Shown here in pieces: positions 20,188 through 21,143 of a DNA stretch of 21,143 bases. Below the pieces are notes generated by a model, which saw only the letters and a list, made by a program, of their open reading frames with translations, was not told the DNA's origin and did not search any database. The position numbers and the translations under genes were made by a program. This stretch comes from Klenkia sp. (GTDB lineage: Bacteria > Actinomycetota > Actinomycetes > Mycobacteriales > Geodermatophilaceae), in NCBI GenBank assembly GCA_025966215.1, contig JAOPVM010000386.1:1-21143 (forward strand), in the 5' to 3' direction. Each line of letters opens with the position of its first letter. The first letter of the stretch is position 1.

Positions 20188-21143
20188 TCAGCCCGCGATG
20201 CGGGCTGGGTGGTGCGAGGTCAGGACGGCGGGGGCGGCGCACGGGAGCCCGGCCGACGGGCCGGCCCCGTGCTCGACCCGGTGGGCGGACTGCACCTGCA
20301 GGTCCGCCACGACGGCCGCCACGACGTCCTCGGCCGCGGGTGCACGGTGCCCAGCGGGTCCCAGCCGCCAGGCGGCGAGCACGCCGGCGGGGCGCACGCA
20401 GACGACGACCCCGCTCCCCTGCCGGCGCACTGCGGTCAGCGCGTCGTCCAGGGCGCGGGCGTGGGCGCAGGCCAGCTGGCCGTTCAGGTCGTGGACCGGG
20501 CAGGCGGTGAGCACGTGCACGTCGGTGGGCCGGGCGGACCCCAGCTGACCGGTGTCGTCCAGTACGAAGGCGACGTGCTCGCCCGGGCTGGCCGGGGACC
20601 GGTAGGTCAGGGTGCGGAAGACGCCGGCGGAGGTGTCCAGCGCGACGTCCTGGTCCCGCAGCACCGCGGGCTGAGTCCGCTCCTGGTGCGCCACCAGATC
20701 GGCCACGCCCAGGTGGACCAGGCCGTGGTCCCGGGCGAACGAGGTCAGCTCGTCCCCCGACGCCATCCGGGTGGGGTCGACGGGCGAGACGATCGCGCAC
20801 AGCACGGCGGCTCGCCGTCGTCCGGCCAGACCGGCCAGGTCGACGGCCGCCTCGGCCGGACCCGCGGAGGTCAGGACGCCCCCGGCCGCGGCCCGCAGCG
20901 GCACCACGTGCCCTGGGCGGGTGAACCGCTCGGGCACCGAGGTCGCGCTGGAGAGCGCGTCGACGGTACGGGCGCGGTCCTCGGCGGAGATGCCGGTGCC
21001 CTCGCCGCGGAGGTCGACCGTCACCCGGTACGGGCTGCCCGTCCCGCCGTCCCCACCCGGCATGGCCGGCAGCAGGAGCCGGTCGCAGTCGTCGTCCTCG
21101 AGGGCGACGCAGACGAAGCCCGAGGTGTGCCGGATGACGAAGG
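20188..21143 (-). CDS. Divergent RibBA-like protein (DHBP synthase-like + degenerate GTP cyclohydrolase II-like), partial
   Basis: The frame is open to the window edge (about 318 residues visible) and begins inside a RibB fold (FVIRHTSGFVCVALED...). RibB landmarks follow: GTGISAEDRARTVDAL, RPGHVVPLRAAAGGVL and FARDHGLVHLGVADLVAH. The two metal-ligand positions of E. coli RibB, His153 in GHTE and Glu174 in VLCE, read Pro (AGPAEAAVDL) and Ala (VLCAIV). The second domain resembles GTP cyclohydrolase II (VHVLTACPVHDL...ALDDALTAVRRQGSGVVV). It is about 80 residues short and lacks the R-G-H-E-G-R-type loop. The zinc-site spacing C-x10-C-x-C survives as C-x10-C-x-H. It is therefore not an ordinary riboflavin enzyme. 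The N-terminus, with the RibB acidic loop, is outside the window. It is upstream of the acyl-CoA synthetase gene in the same direction. A flavin-related role is suggested only by the neighbouring flavin enzymes. Confidence 0.8.
   Translation of the reverse strand, partial: FVIRHTSGFVCVALEDDDCDRLLLPAMPGGDGGTGSPYRVTVDLRGEGTGISAEDRARTVDALSSATSVPERFTRPGHVVPLRAAAGGVLTSAGPAEAAVDLAGLAGRRRAAVLCAIVSPVDPTRMASGDELTSFARDHGLVHLGVADLVAHQERTQPAVLRDQDVALDTSAGVFRTLTYRSPASPGEHVAFVLDDTGQLGSARPTDVHVLTACPVHDLNGQLACAHARALDDALTAVRRQGSGVVVCVRPAGVLAAWRLGPAGHRAPAAEDVVAAVVADLQVQSAHRVEHGAGPSAGLPCAAPAVLTSHHPARIAG

Noticed and set aside
1..21143. tRNA or rRNA genes, CRISPR arrays, insertion sequences or phage genes
   Set aside because: No repeat-spacer pattern, transposase-like frame or RNA-gene signature was seen by eye; the intergenic spaces are short.

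Overview
The window is GC-rich actinobacterial DNA. Indications are the very high G+C of most of it, frequent GTG starts, and a mycofactocin-type SDR. It also carries a CYP255A/GcoB O-demethylase pair of the type known from Amycolatopsis and Rhodococcus, and many 1-4 base gene overlaps (ATGA, GTGA, TGATG). I read it as two unrelated catabolic modules side by side. The genus cannot be fixed from the sequence.

Module 1 (about 1-3670) is a guaiacol-type aryl O-demethylation locus. It holds a divergent AraC-family regulator (truncated by the window start), gcoA (P450, CYP255A type), gcoB (2Fe-2S/FAD/NADH reductase) and a small EthD-family protein. Its G+C looks lower than that of the rest. Between 3670 and 4314 lie a hairpin and a decayed hotdog thioesterase.

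Module 2 (about 3930-21143) is a large CoA-dependent catabolic cluster in at least six transcription units. Minus-strand unit 10521->5297 encodes three acyl-CoA dehydrogenases (two look like an alpha2beta2 pair), an SDR and two MaoC-fold hydratase subunits. A mycofactocin-type SDR (5154->4315) follows with its own upstream gap. Plus-strand unit 10636->13411 encodes two thiolase-fold proteins lacking the usual nucleophilic Cys and a DUF35 zinc-ribbon protein, and runs into a wrecked MHS-type transporter gene. Then come a Fis-type regulator with a degenerate AAA domain (15517->13682), a luciferase-like monooxygenase plus HSL-family esterase (17685->15688), a third SDR (17883->18629), an acyl-CoA synthetase (20160->18631) and a divergent RibBA-like protein that runs off the right edge.

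My working model is an alcohol -> ketone -> Baeyer-Villiger lactone -> hydroxy acid -> acyl-CoA route. It would be followed by dehydrogenation, hydration to a tertiary 3-hydroxyacyl-CoA and retro-aldol cleavage. This would suit a cyclic terpenoid or other branched alicyclic compound and is inference from the gene set. The strongest sequence-level novelty is a 17-bp operator-like motif (TGTCSC...GWCR) found four times in front of three units of module 2. The second is the RibBA-like protein, in which the visible RibB metal ligands and most GTP cyclohydrolase II residues are replaced.
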